Assembly (NCBI RefSeq): GCF_012689525.1
Contig: NZ_CP051515.1
Location: forward strand, 3,100,001 to 3,164,000
DNA: 64,000 nt
Reading direction: 5' to 3'
DNA from: Paraburkholderia aromaticivorans
Lineage (GTDB): Bacteria; Pseudomonadota; Gammaproteobacteria; Burkholderiales; Burkholderiaceae
The notes under the pieces were generated by a model. The model was not told where the DNA came from. It did no database searches and was given only the letters and a program-made list of their open reading frames with translations. The position numbers and the translations under genes are program-made. Of this stretch, positions 40,163-48,343 are shown one piece after another (position 1 is the first letter of the stretch; each line of letters begins with the position of its first letter).

Positions 40163-40177
40163 TGATAATGATTATGC
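40163..40177. promoter_or_regulatory. Fur-like box in the MFS/LysR divergent region
   Basis: TGATAAT-G-ATTATGC matches the 7-1-7 Fur pattern TGATAAT-N-ATTATCA in 12 of 14 fixed positions. It lies 75 bp before the MFS start and 10 bp before the LysR start. AT-richness of the region makes a chance match possible. Confidence 0.45.
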
Positions 40178-40186
40178 GAGTTACCT

Positions 40187-41137
40187 TTGAATACGCGCGA
40201 TCTGGAGGCGTTCGTTGCTGTCGTCGAAAGCGGGTCGATGGTGCGCGCCGCCGAAAAACTCCATCTCACGCAGCCTGGCCTGACACGACGGGTGCAAAAC
40301 CTCGAAAGCACGCTGGACGCCGAGTTGCTCGACCGTCAGAGCAAGCCGCTCAAACCGACCGCGGCAGGCAACGAGGTGTATGCGCTCGCGCGCACTGTGC
40401 TGCGCGCCGTGGACGATCTGTTGTCGGTGGCGTCGCCTGAAAGCGAGCCTGCCGGCGAGTTGAGAATCGGCATGCCGCCGTTTCTTGCCGATGTCGCGCT
40501 GGAAAAACCGGTCGATCTCCTGCGCAGCGTCTTTCCGCGACTGACGCTACGCGTCACCGCCGGCTGGTCGCCAGGTCTCGTGCAGAGTGTCGAACGCACG
40601 TCGCTCGATGCGTCGATCGTGCTGATGCCGTCCAGCTTTTCACCGCCCCCGACGTTGCACGCTACGCCGCTCGCATGCCTGCCGACGGTGATCGTCGCGG
40701 CGCGCTCTCTTGGTCTACCCGATGAGCCGATGACGCTCGCTGCGCTGTCGCAGCGCGAGTGGATCCTGAATCAGGATGGCTGTGGAATGCGCTCGGCACT
40801 GAGACAGGCGCTGGAAGCCGCAGGACTCCCCTTCAATGTCGCCGTCGAAGCGTTTGGTTCCGACCTGCAGCTATCGCTGGTTGCACGCGGCATCGGCATT
40901 GGAATCGTCACGCCGGATCTGCTGGAACGCTCTGTCCATCGCCCGGCACTCAGGATCGTCGAGACCACGGACTTTCGCGCGGGCATCGATGTATGGTTCA
41001 TTCATGGATCGCTTCCCGGCCGGCTCATGCGGCCCGTCGATCTGTTGCGCCGTTCACTGACCGAGGTGCTGGCCGAAAGCGGAATGGCCATGTATGGAGG
41101 GAGTGGCGACCCTGCATTGATAAGGGCGCGGACGTAG
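40187..41137 (+). CDS. LysR-family regulator
   Basis: 316 aa with a TTG start (no in-frame ATG nearby). N-terminal winged HTH: TRDLEAFVAVVESGSMVRAAEKLHLTQPGLTRRVQNLE; then a substrate-binding domain from about residue 90 (GELRIGMPPFLADVALEKPVDLL). Divergent from the MFS exporter, the standard arrangement for a LysR that controls its neighbour in response to a ligand. Confidence 0.92.
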   Translation: MNTRDLEAFVAVVESGSMVRAAEKLHLTQPGLTRRVQNLESTLDAELLDRQSKPLKPTAAGNEVYALARTVLRAVDDLLSVASPESEPAGELRIGMPPFLADVALEKPVDLLRSVFPRLTLRVTAGWSPGLVQSVERTSLDASIVLMPSSFSPPPTLHATPLACLPTVIVAARSLGLPDEPMTLAALSQREWILNQDGCGMRSALRQALEAAGLPFNVAVEAFGSDLQLSLVARGIGIGIVTPDLLERSVHRPALRIVETTDFRAGIDVWFIHGSLPGRLMRPVDLLRRSLTEVLAESGMAMYGGSGDPALIRART

Positions 41138-41260
41138 GCGGACGCGTCGCCTTGGTCGATCGCCGGCGCGACAGACCCTGGCGCGCCGGTCTCGCTTTCC
41201 GACAGCCCTAAGCGCGACACAACACAATCAAATAGCGGTCCGCAACCTGACCGCGGCAGT

Positions 41261-41398
41261 TCAGTCTGGGCGCATCAGATCAAACGCGCCCAGCACCAAC
41301 ACGCCACTCAATGCGATCAGCGCGACCGAGTGCTGCCCCATATAAAGAATCGCGGCGGCGAGCCAGCTTGCGAGGGAAAAAACAGCAATGCGTTTCAT
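41261..41398 (-). CDS. 45-aa membrane peptide under a MarR-type operator
   Basis: Too short for most gene callers. It starts MKRIAVFSLASWLAAAILYM and ends FDLMRPD; two hydrophobic segments (about 5-20 and 24-38) make it an integral membrane peptide. GAGGAG lies about nine bases before the ATG. An exact copy of the operator found before the MarR gene lies 53-65 bp upstream (41451-41463), so it is probably regulated with marR. Function unknown. Confidence 0.6.
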   Translation of the reverse strand: MKRIAVFSLASWLAAAILYMGQHSVALIALSGVLVLGAFDLMRPD

Positions 41399-41450
41399 GG
41401 AGAGAGCTCCTCAATTGCCTAACAACGCACGAAAACAAACACTCGCTTAA

Positions 41451-41463
41451 TTAGCTATGCAAC
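41451..41463. promoter_or_regulatory. MarR operator copy 1 (before the 45-aa gene)
   Basis: TTAGCTATGCAAC, identical to 41923-41935. With the preceding base it has the imperfect palindromic form GTTAGCTATGCAAC (here ATTAGC). It lies between the marR stop and the 45-aa gene. Confidence 0.6.
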
Positions 41464-41481
41464 TATTCGTGCAAAAAAAAA

Positions 41482-41898
41482 TCATTCGAGCGCCGAACGA
41501 ACGCGCCGGATCTTCGACACGGCATCCTTGAATTCCGTATGGCCCAACAGCGTTTTCAATCTTGCTGTGACCTTGCCGCTCGCATCATTCAATTCGCGCC
41601 TGATCTCTACCGCCTTGCTCGTTGGGAAGATTACGATCTCCCGGCCGTCGCCTTCCGCGCGACTGCGCACAACGTAGTCTTTGGCTTCGAGGAAGTCCAG
41701 CGCACGCGTTGCGGTGGGCCGCGCGATGGACAAATGATCGGCCAATTCGCGCTGCAGCAGCCCCGGACTATCGATAATCGCCCTCAGCATGAAACCTTGA
41801 GGTGGCGAAAGATCGAACGGCTCAAAGGCTTCCGCCCACTCGCGCTCGAGCCGACGCGCAAGTGCTGACGTATTGAAGTAGAGGCATTGATCGAACAT
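41482..41898 (-). CDS. MarR-family regulator
   Basis: 138 aa winged-helix protein: LSPPQGFMLRAIIDSPGLLQRELADHLSIARPTATRALDFLEAKDYVVRSRAEGDGREIVIFPT is the HTH plus beta-wing with the DGRE motif. Dimerising helices at both ends. Operator copy 2 lies 25-37 bp before its ATG, implying autorepression; copy 1 controls the small membrane peptide downstream. The CMD-family gene 200 bp upstream on the same strand may be part of the response. Confidence 0.92.
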   Translation of the reverse strand: MFDQCLYFNTSALARRLEREWAEAFEPFDLSPPQGFMLRAIIDSPGLLQRELADHLSIARPTATRALDFLEAKDYVVRSRAEGDGREIVIFPTSKAVEIRRELNDASGKVTARLKTLLGHTEFKDAVSKIRRVRSALE

Positions 41899-41922
41899 GG
41901 GACGTAGCTTAGACCAGAGTAG

Positions 41923-41935
41923 TTAGCTATGCAAC
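41923..41935. promoter_or_regulatory. MarR operator copy 2 (before marR)
   Basis: TTAGCTATGCAAC inside GTTAGCTATGCAAC, an imperfect palindrome (GTT....AAC arms), 25 bp upstream of the marR ATG on the - strand. Confidence 0.65.
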
Positions 41936-42097
41936 CTGTTTTGTGCTGTTTCACTCTATCGCAACATCAGGAGTGTTATCGCGCGGTAGAGCCTTCTACC
42001 CTCTCTACGCACGCGACGCCGACGCTCCCACAAAGCTACGACCATTCGTCGATTTTGCGCCGGCTCATTTCGCCCTTTCAAACTCGAATGATGGACG

Positions 42098-42502
42098 TCA
42101 TGCGTCTTCGTCTTTCACATCGAAAACTTCGGCAGCAATTCCCAACGCGTTATTGACGGCGGCTCCGCCAGCGTAGAACAGCGTCTGAAGAATTGCTTCG
42201 ACGATCTTTTCACGCGAAGCGCCCGCGACAAGTGCCGCCTCGATGTGCGCGCGCAACTGCGGCAGCGCGTAACCCAGCGTGACGCAACTGACGACGCAGA
42301 CCAACTCGCGCGTCGCGAGGTCGAGTCCCGGCCGGTCAAGCACACCGGCGAACGCCCATTGCATGGTCATCGTCAGGAAATCGGGGCAAACTCCCTCACG
42401 CGATTCAGCCAGTTGCTTGCCACTGTGCTTGCCATGCAGTTGTTCGAATAATGCAAAGCCTCGGGCGTAGGATTTGTCCCTGAGAAGAAGTTGTCGTGTC
42501 AT
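42098..42502 (-). CDS. carboxymuconolactone decarboxylase family protein
   Basis: 134 aa from MTRQLLLRDKSYARGF (42502). CMD/AhpD-like helical fold: FAGVLDRPGLDLATRELVCVVSCVTLGYALPQLRAHIEAALVAGASREKIVEAILQTLFYAGG. The redox CxxC of AhpD is absent; a C-x3-C pattern (CVVSC) occurs instead. Could be a gamma-carboxymuconolactone decarboxylase or an uncharacterised redox protein. Upstream of marR on the same strand. Confidence 0.85.
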   Translation of the reverse strand: MTRQLLLRDKSYARGFALFEQLHGKHSGKQLAESREGVCPDFLTMTMQWAFAGVLDRPGLDLATRELVCVVSCVTLGYALPQLRAHIEAALVAGASREKIVEAILQTLFYAGGAAVNNALGIAAEVFDVKDEDA

Positions 42503-42759
42503 GGCTATCCTCGTGGATGATCGCCGGATGTCGGCGTACAAACCAAGTGTGCATGGATAGGTCGATGCGAAAAACGGCCGGTTGGTACGTTCATTCCGCA
42601 CTCATGGTGCGCAATGGCCGATTGCGTCACTCAGGCGACGGATCCCACTGGCGCAATCGACAAACAAACTACGAGAAAGCGTGGCGACGTTTCAATTGGA
42701 GTGTGTAACCTGTGCATGCAAAGAGCCGGGCTTACGTAAATTCAGGTTTTTCAACCTCC

Positions 42760-43998
42760 ATGAAATTTCTAGTTGTAGCGTACGGAACGGAAGGCGACAC
42801 ACGGCCTTTGGCGGCCCTCTGTCGGGCACTGATAGACGCGGGACATGAATCAAAGCTGCTGGCGGATCGCAACACGCTCAGCTTTGCAGGACAGTTGCGT
42901 GTTCCTGCTACCCCGTTGTCCGGTGACATCGTGCAAAGTCTTCAGGCTGAATTCGCCAATCTCGGCGTGCATGCAGGGGCTAATGCATTCAGGAAGATTG
43001 CACTGGCCATCAGCCGCATCGCCAACGCAAATACGGCTGACTGGTTAAAGGAAATCATCGAGCATGGCACAGGATGTGATGCATTGATCGTTTCCGGCCT
43101 TGCCGCGTTCGCAGGATTGTCCGCAGCGGAATACCTCAACGTGAAGGCCATAGGCGCGGGACTCATGCCTATTACGCCGACCCGGCAATTCGCCTCGCCG
43201 TTTTTTCGGCCTGCCCTAGTGCCGGCGTTTCTAAATTCACTGAGTCATCACGCGGTGAATCAGATTCTCTGGAAAAATTTCAAGCAATCGTTGAACGCAG
43301 CAAGACAGGACAATTGCGGACTGCCACCACGCAAACGTCTGTGGACGGATCACACGATGCTTTACGGCGTTTCACCCTCTCTGGTTGCGCGCCCCGATGA
43401 CTGGCCACGCAACGCGCAAATATGTGGTCATTGGCACTGGCCTTCCCGCGACTGGACACCACCCCACCAACTTGTTGACTTCATCGAGCAAGGAGACGCC
43501 CCCATTTATGTGGGATTCGGCAGCATGGCAGGATTTGATGCGCGAAAATTACTTGACGCGATAATCAGCGGAGTCAACGGACGCAGAGCCATTTACAACC
43601 CTGGATGGAGCGGGTTCATCCCGAGTACTCTGCCGTCGAATTTCTATCCGATGGGCGACGCACCCCATGAATGGCTATTCCCGCGTTGCCAGATCGTGAT
43701 CCATCACGCGGGAGCCGGCACCACTCACGCGGCCAGCATGGCAGGCGTACCCTCGATTGTCGTGCCATTCGCGGGCGACCAGTTCTTTTGGGCTGACCGC
43801 CTGCGTCGGGTAGGCGTGACGGGTGCCCCGATCAATGCGATCGCCCCCAGGGCGCACGCCGTTTTGCAGGCGATCACGTTTGCGCAGAGTCAGGATGTCC
43901 GAGCCAAAGCGCGCGAACTGGGGGCGAGAATGACGACTGAAAATGGCCTCGACAAAGCTGTCAAACTGATCGAAGCCGAAGTGACGATGCAAAACTAG
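42760..43998 (+). CDS. UGT/GT1-like glycosyltransferase
   Basis: 412 aa from MKFLVVAYGTEGDTRPLAAL. GT-B fold of the sterol-glucosyltransferase/rhamnosyltransferase group: N-terminal GTEGDTRPL, central PIYVGFGSMAGFD and the donor-binding block HHAGAGTTHAASMAGVPSIVVPFAGDQFFWADRL near the C-terminus. It glycosylates a small lipophilic molecule or a lipid; substrate unknown. The IS630 element begins inside its stop codon: TA is the target site and the G of TAG is the first base of the IS, so the product is unchanged. Confidence 0.88.
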   Translation: MKFLVVAYGTEGDTRPLAALCRALIDAGHESKLLADRNTLSFAGQLRVPATPLSGDIVQSLQAEFANLGVHAGANAFRKIALAISRIANANTADWLKEIIEHGTGCDALIVSGLAAFAGLSAAEYLNVKAIGAGLMPITPTRQFASPFFRPALVPAFLNSLSHHAVNQILWKNFKQSLNAARQDNCGLPPRKRLWTDHTMLYGVSPSLVARPDDWPRNAQICGHWHWPSRDWTPPHQLVDFIEQGDAPIYVGFGSMAGFDARKLLDAIISGVNGRRAIYNPGWSGFIPSTLPSNFYPMGDAPHEWLFPRCQIVIHHAGAGTTHAASMAGVPSIVVPFAGDQFFWADRLRRVGVTGAPINAIAPRAHAVLQAITFAQSQDVRAKARELGARMTTENGLDKAVKLIEAEVTMQN

Positions 43999-45158
43999 TG
44001 TGCCGTTCTGTTGTTAACTAATCTATGTTCACGTAGCATGCTGGTATCAACGGAACGGGAGATGCCAGCATGCCCATGGGACGACCGAAGGCCGAACTGG
44101 TGTTGAGTGAAGATGAGCACTCGCAACTGACTTCGATAGCGCGTTCGCGCTCGATTTCGGCGGCGCTGGTGACGCGTGCGCGCATCGTGCTGGCTGCTGC
44201 TGTCGGGGAACCCAACAGCGCCATTGCCCAGCGTCTTCAGCTCACGCGTGCCACGGTGGGCAAGTGGCGTCTCCGGTTCCTGGAGCATCGCATCAACGGG
44301 CTGTATGACGAAGTACGTCCCGGCAAGCCGCGCACGATTGACGATGAGCGGCTGGCGCAGCTGATTCACAAGACCCTGCACACCAAGCCAGCGGATGGCT
44401 CCACGCACTGGAGCGTGCGCACGATCGCCGCCGAAACGGCTATCTCGCCCACGAGTGTGCACCGGTACTTCAAGCTGCTGGGCCTGCAACCGCATCGCAG
44501 CGAAAGCTTCAAGCTCTCGACCGATCAATTCTTCATCGAGAAACTGCGCGACGTGGTTGGCCTGTACCTGAGCCCGCCCGAGAATGCATTGGTCCTGTGC
44601 GTGGACGAGAAGAGCCAGTGTCAGGCGCTCGAACGCACGCAACCCATGCTGCCGATGGGTTTCGGCTACGTCGAAGGCGTTACCCACGACTACGTTCGTC
44701 ATGGCACCACCACGCTGTTCGCCGCCCTGAACGTACTCAACGGCGCAGTGCTCGCGACCTGCAAGCCGCGTCATCGGCATCAGGAGTTCCTGTCGTTTCT
44801 GCGCGAAATCGACAAGGCCGTACCGGCTGAACTCGACGTGCACTGCATCGTGGACAACTATGGCAGTCACAAGCATCCCAAAGTCAAGGCGTGGCTCGCA
44901 GCAAAGCCCCGCTGGCACATGCATTTCATTCCTACCTACAGTTCGTGGCTTAACCAGGTCGAACGCTTCTTTGCGCTGATCACCGACAAGGCCATCCGCA
45001 GGGGCTCGTTTGGCTCGGTCAAACAACTGATCAAGCGTATCGATCAGTTCGTTTCCCACTACAACGAAAACTGCAAGCCATTCATGTGGACTGCTTCCGC
45101 TGATTCCATCCTCGAAAAACTACACAGACTTTGTTCGCGAATCAGCGGAACGGAACAC
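43998..45158 (+). mobile_element. complete IS630-family insertion sequence
   Basis: About 1161 bp with one transposase. Ends: left GTGTGCCGTTCTG, right (complement) GTGTTCCGTTCCG, imperfect inverted repeats. Flanked by TA (43996-43997 and 45159-45160), the target dinucleotide that this family duplicates. The element interrupts a TAG stop codon on both sides and its own transposase stop is also completed by flanking DNA. It looks intact and recently active. Confidence 0.88.
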
Positions 45159-45161
45159 TAG
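44070..45161 (+). CDS. IS630-family transposase
   Basis: 363 aa. N-terminal HTH region (SNSAIAQRLQLTRATVGKWRLRFLEH-like) and C-terminal DDE domain: LVLCVDEKSQCQALERTQP holds the first Asp, HCIVDNYGSHKHPKVKAWL the second, and TYSSWLNQVERFFALI the final acidic residue. Full length without frameshift. The frame reads through the right inverted repeat; the stop is TA of the target duplication plus the flanking G, so its C-terminus depends on the insertion site. Confidence 0.94.
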   Translation: MPMGRPKAELVLSEDEHSQLTSIARSRSISAALVTRARIVLAAAVGEPNSAIAQRLQLTRATVGKWRLRFLEHRINGLYDEVRPGKPRTIDDERLAQLIHKTLHTKPADGSTHWSVRTIAAETAISPTSVHRYFKLLGLQPHRSESFKLSTDQFFIEKLRDVVGLYLSPPENALVLCVDEKSQCQALERTQPMLPMGFGYVEGVTHDYVRHGTTTLFAALNVLNGAVLATCKPRHRHQEFLSFLREIDKAVPAELDVHCIVDNYGSHKHPKVKAWLAAKPRWHMHFIPTYSSWLNQVERFFALITDKAIRRGSFGSVKQLIKRIDQFVSHYNENCKPFMWTASADSILEKLHRLCSRISGTEH

Positions 45162-45173
45162 CGTGTGTTTTAC

Positions 45174-45980
45174 TCACGCGAGCCTTGGAAGCATCTTCCG
45201 CTCCGACGCATGACCGGCCAGTCCGAATTCACGACGCACGGCCGCCGCGATCCCGTCGACTACGTCCGTCACCAGCAAACGCCCCTTCTCGCTACTCGAA
45301 TCCTTCGCTGACGACAGCACGCCGCTCGACGGCACCCAGGCGGTGCGGGGCGGGTACATATCGTAGGTGGGGAATTCAGCGGGCCCGTGCGCCGGGATGC
45401 TGTCGAGTGAGACCAGTTGCGGATGATAGTGGAGCATCATCGACGTTTCGATCACGGCGGCATGTTCCAGCGCAATGCCAGGAAACCCGTCTGGAAAAAT
45501 CGCATCGAGCGTTTCGTTGCGGCAGAACTCCCAGTGCTCGACACGCATGACTTCCATTCCACTGCCTTCGCCAATGTCCCGCATCGCAAGCTCGATACCC
45601 TCGGTGACGAACCACTGGTTTTCGAAATGCCCGACGACGATCACAAGACGCCTGACGCCGTGTCGATGAAATTCTCGCACCGCATCGCGGATCATTCCGC
45701 TCAACGTCGCGCCGTCGACGCTCGTGGTGCCGCAGAAATGCTGACCGCCGCCGCTCCTGGGCTGTGACTTATAGCCGTATGAAATTGCCGGCGCCACGAT
45801 GCCGCCCGTCTCACGGGCCACGTCCTCGCTAATCGCGCTTGCCAGCAACGCATCCGTTCCAAGCGGAAGATGGGGCCCATGCTGCTCCGTCGCGCCGCAC
45901 GGCAGAAACACGACCGCTCCGGCCTTGACCCGCCGTTCGTACTCGACCCAGCTGATGTCGCTCATGCGCACGCTATTCAT
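45174..45980 (-). CDS. creatininase (creatinine amidohydrolase)
   Basis: 268 aa. Binuclear metal enzyme that opens creatinine to creatine. All metal ligands of the Pseudomonas enzyme are present two residues earlier: E32, H34 (GATEQHGPHLPLGTD), D43, H118 and E120 (GHFEN). GFPGIALEHAAVIETSMMLHYHP is also characteristic of true creatininase, rather than the MftE/FAPy hydrolase branches. It overlaps the permease gene by 4 bp. No creatinase is nearby, so the downstream fate of creatine is open. Confidence 0.88.
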   Translation of the reverse strand: MNSVRMSDISWVEYERRVKAGAVVFLPCGATEQHGPHLPLGTDALLASAISEDVARETGGIVAPAISYGYKSQPRSGGGQHFCGTTSVDGATLSGMIRDAVREFHRHGVRRLVIVVGHFENQWFVTEGIELAMRDIGEGSGMEVMRVEHWEFCRNETLDAIFPDGFPGIALEHAAVIETSMMLHYHPQLVSLDSIPAHGPAEFPTYDMYPPRTAWVPSSGVLSSAKDSSSEKGRLLVTDVVDGIAAAVRREFGLAGHASERKMLPRLA

Positions 45981-47422
45981 GTCGAACTCCTGTTATCGGC
46001 GAGCGATGCCGACTCCGAGCGGGCGTCCCGTCGCGCGAGATGAAAGAGGTAGTAGCTGCCGCCACCCACTCCGAGCCCGGCGAGCCATGAGAGATCGATA
46101 CCGCCTAGCGCCATCGCGATGGGTCCTTGCAGCGACTCGACACTGCCGACCTGAAAGAGCCACGCCGCGATGACACCCAACGCCAGCGCCGCGATGCCGG
46201 ACCACTTCACGTCTCCACATTCACTCACCGAGTGATGACAGTAAAGCGCGGCGACATTGATCCGGCCGCGCCGGACCAGAAAGAAATCGACCAGCACGAT
46301 GCCGGCCCACGGCGCGATCCACACGACAAAGAAGACCATCAGATCTTCGAAGGTGCTCGCAAACGCGCCCGAGTGCAGGAACAGATAAAGGATCACAAGA
46401 CCGACAACGCCGGATACAACGGAGACGACCCAGCGCGGAACACGCAGATCGAGCGACAGCGTAGCCAGTGCCGCCGAGTAGATGACGACGATATTCGTCG
46501 CGATCGGACCGTGGACGAGCACGAGCAGAACGGGCAGCGCCATGGCACCGAACACGGCGATGATGAGCTGGGCTGGATCGGCTCCGCTTCCCGCCGACGC
46601 GATCGACGCCCCCAGAAACGCGAGCCAGACGGTCGGCACGAACATGCCGAGCGAAGTCGCGCGAAACACCTGCCGACTGCTTAACGTCAGCTTCGTGAAG
46701 CGCGTGTAATCCGATGCATAGACGAGCCATGAAATACCCCAGCCGATGCCGATCGCGGTCATCAGCTTGCTCATCGCGGAGTACTTGCCGATACCGTGAG
46801 CGGTCGAAACGTGCCAGTGGATATCGACGTGCGTGAAGGCAACCACGGTCATCACGACCATGATGGCCAGCACGAACGGCATCGTATAGCGCTCGAAATA
46901 CCGGATCGCGTGAAAGCCCCATGTCGCGATGCCGACCTGGATCAGCATGACCGCGATTGCGATGACGTATTTCAATTCGATGCCGCCGCCGATCCCCATG
47001 CGATCGAGCGCGGCAACGGCAAGGTCCAGGACGATCCACGTATTGATCGCCACCCATCCCATCGGCATCAGCACCTGCATGAACGTGGGCAGCCACGCGC
47101 CGCGCCGGCCGAAAGCGAGCCGCGACAGCACCATCTGCGGAACACCCGAGCGATGTCCGATCACGCACATGGCGCCGAACAACGCACACCCCAGCACATT
47201 GCCGATCACGATAACCGTTAGCGTCTCGACAAGGCTCAGACCAAGCTGGATGCCAATTGCCCCCAGCACCCAATTGATCGGCGCGACGTTTGCACCCGCC
47301 CAGATCCAGAACTGGTCCAACTGGCCGGATGTCCGGCTGTTACCTGGCACGGGCTCGATACCGTGCATATCGAATGCAGTGCCGGTGTCCGCATTCCCTT
47401 GTGCTATCTGATCGTTCGACAC
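45977..47422 (-). CDS. NCS1-family permease (cytosine/hydantoin type)
   Basis: 481 aa with twelve hydrophobic helices. NCS1 features: FWIWAGANVAPINWVLGAIGIQLGLS, FGRRGAWLPTFMQVLMPMGWVAINTWI and DYTRF in the sixth helix region. CodB-like proton or sodium symporter for nucleobases and related cyclic amides. It is translationally coupled to creatininase (4-bp overlap), so creatinine or a similar lactam is the likely substrate. Divergent from the azoreductase-like gene across a palindromic operator. Confidence 0.9.
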   Translation of the reverse strand: MSNDQIAQGNADTGTAFDMHGIEPVPGNSRTSGQLDQFWIWAGANVAPINWVLGAIGIQLGLSLVETLTVIVIGNVLGCALFGAMCVIGHRSGVPQMVLSRLAFGRRGAWLPTFMQVLMPMGWVAINTWIVLDLAVAALDRMGIGGGIELKYVIAIAVMLIQVGIATWGFHAIRYFERYTMPFVLAIMVVMTVVAFTHVDIHWHVSTAHGIGKYSAMSKLMTAIGIGWGISWLVYASDYTRFTKLTLSSRQVFRATSLGMFVPTVWLAFLGASIASAGSGADPAQLIIAVFGAMALPVLLVLVHGPIATNIVVIYSAALATLSLDLRVPRWVVSVVSGVVGLVILYLFLHSGAFASTFEDLMVFFVVWIAPWAGIVLVDFFLVRRGRINVAALYCHHSVSECGDVKWSGIAALALGVIAAWLFQVGSVESLQGPIAMALGGIDLSWLAGLGVGGGSYYLFHLARRDARSESASLADNRSST

Positions 47423-47503
47423 GACTGTCTCCTCCTGAGATCGCGACTCTGATTCGCTGAGTGCCGATTAAAGCGGAGACAAATAAACGGCGAAATCGAT
47501 CAA

Positions 47504-47523
47504 TTCTCAACCGTGGTTGAGAA
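47504..47523. promoter_or_regulatory. palindromic operator in the creatininase-locus divergent region
   Basis: TTCTCAACC-GT-GGTTGAGAA, a perfect 9-bp inverted repeat, 81 bp before the permease start. Likely bound by the LysR encoded at 50487. A related second site lies at 47555. Confidence 0.6.
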
Positions 47524-47554
47524 AAAATGCGGCATCCACCTCGCGTCGGCGACG

Positions 47555-47571
47555 GTTGAATTTTTCTCAAC
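47555..47571. promoter_or_regulatory. second half-palindrome near the azoreductase promoter
   Basis: GTTGAATTTTTCTCAAC carries the GTTGA/TCAAC arms of the site at 47504 around an AT-rich centre. The centres are about 50 bp apart, as in recognition and activation sites of LysR-type regulators. Confidence 0.5.
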
Positions 47572-47668
47572 GCGCAGCAAAAATTCGTCAATCGCGCCAA
47601 CCAAAGCTTCATGGCTAAATGAGTATTCCTGTTCTTTCGGTTTCAGCCAGCAAAGGAATACACACGCG

Positions 47669-48343
47669 ATGACTACTCTTCTTCATATCAATGCCAGCGC
47701 GCGCAATGGCCGGTCGCTCAGCCGCAAGCTCTCGGGCGGCTTCATCGACGCCTGGCGCGAGTTCGAGCCGGCTGCGGAAATCATCACCCGCGACGTCGGG
47801 GCCAATCCGCCGCCCATCATCACGGAAGACTGGATTGCCGCCGTCTTCACCGCTGAAGAAAACGCCACGCCGGAGCAACGCGATGCATTGCGTCTATCCG
47901 ATGAACTGATCGATGAAATCGACCGCGCGGATCTGATCGTGATCGGCACGCCGATGTATAACTATGGAATGCCCGCAGCCCTCAAGTCGTGGTTTGATAA
48001 GGTCATCCGTATCGGCAAGACGTTCACTTTCGATCTAGCACGCGGAGACTTTCCGCTGGAGCCTGTCATGAGCGGCAAGAAGCTCGTCATTCTGAGTTCG
48101 CACGGCGAGTTCGGATTCGGGCCCGGCGGCGTCCGCGAGAAGATGAATCACCTGGAGACCCACATCCTGACCTGCGCGCACTATCTGGGCGTGGAAGAAA
48201 GCCACGCGATCAGCATCAGCTATCAGGAATTCGGCGGCGCGCGGCATGAAGCATCAGTGGCCGACGCGTTCGCCGCAGTGCCGGTGCTGGTCCGCCAACT
48301 GGCGGCCGCTCGCCAGACCACGTTGCAAACCGAACATTCATGA
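47669..48343 (+). CDS. FMN-dependent NADH-azoreductase-like protein
   Basis: 224 aa from MTTLLHINASARNGRS. Flavodoxin-like fold: FMN phosphate loop INASARNGRSLSRKL, then GTPMYNYGMPAALKSWFDKVIRIGKTFTF and SSHGEFGFGPGG, typical of AzoR. Quinone or azo reduction is the family activity; in this operon it may reduce a flavin or an oxidised intermediate. Its stop overlaps the amidase ATG (ATGA). Confidence 0.9.
   Translation: MTTLLHINASARNGRSLSRKLSGGFIDAWREFEPAAEIITRDVGANPPPIITEDWIAAVFTAEENATPEQRDALRLSDELIDEIDRADLIVIGTPMYNYGMPAALKSWFDKVIRIGKTFTFDLARGDFPLEPVMSGKKLVILSSHGEFGFGPGGVREKMNHLETHILTCAHYLGVEESHAISISYQEFGGARHEASVADAFAAVPVLVRQLAAARQTTLQTEHS

Noticed and set aside
43995..45059. 354-aa ORF on the - strand
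   Set aside because: Antisense to the IS630 transposase; high-GC shadow frame.
47513..47668. 52-residue extension of the azoreductase frame
   Set aside because: It would read through the operator palindromes; ATG at 47669 gives the family N-terminus.
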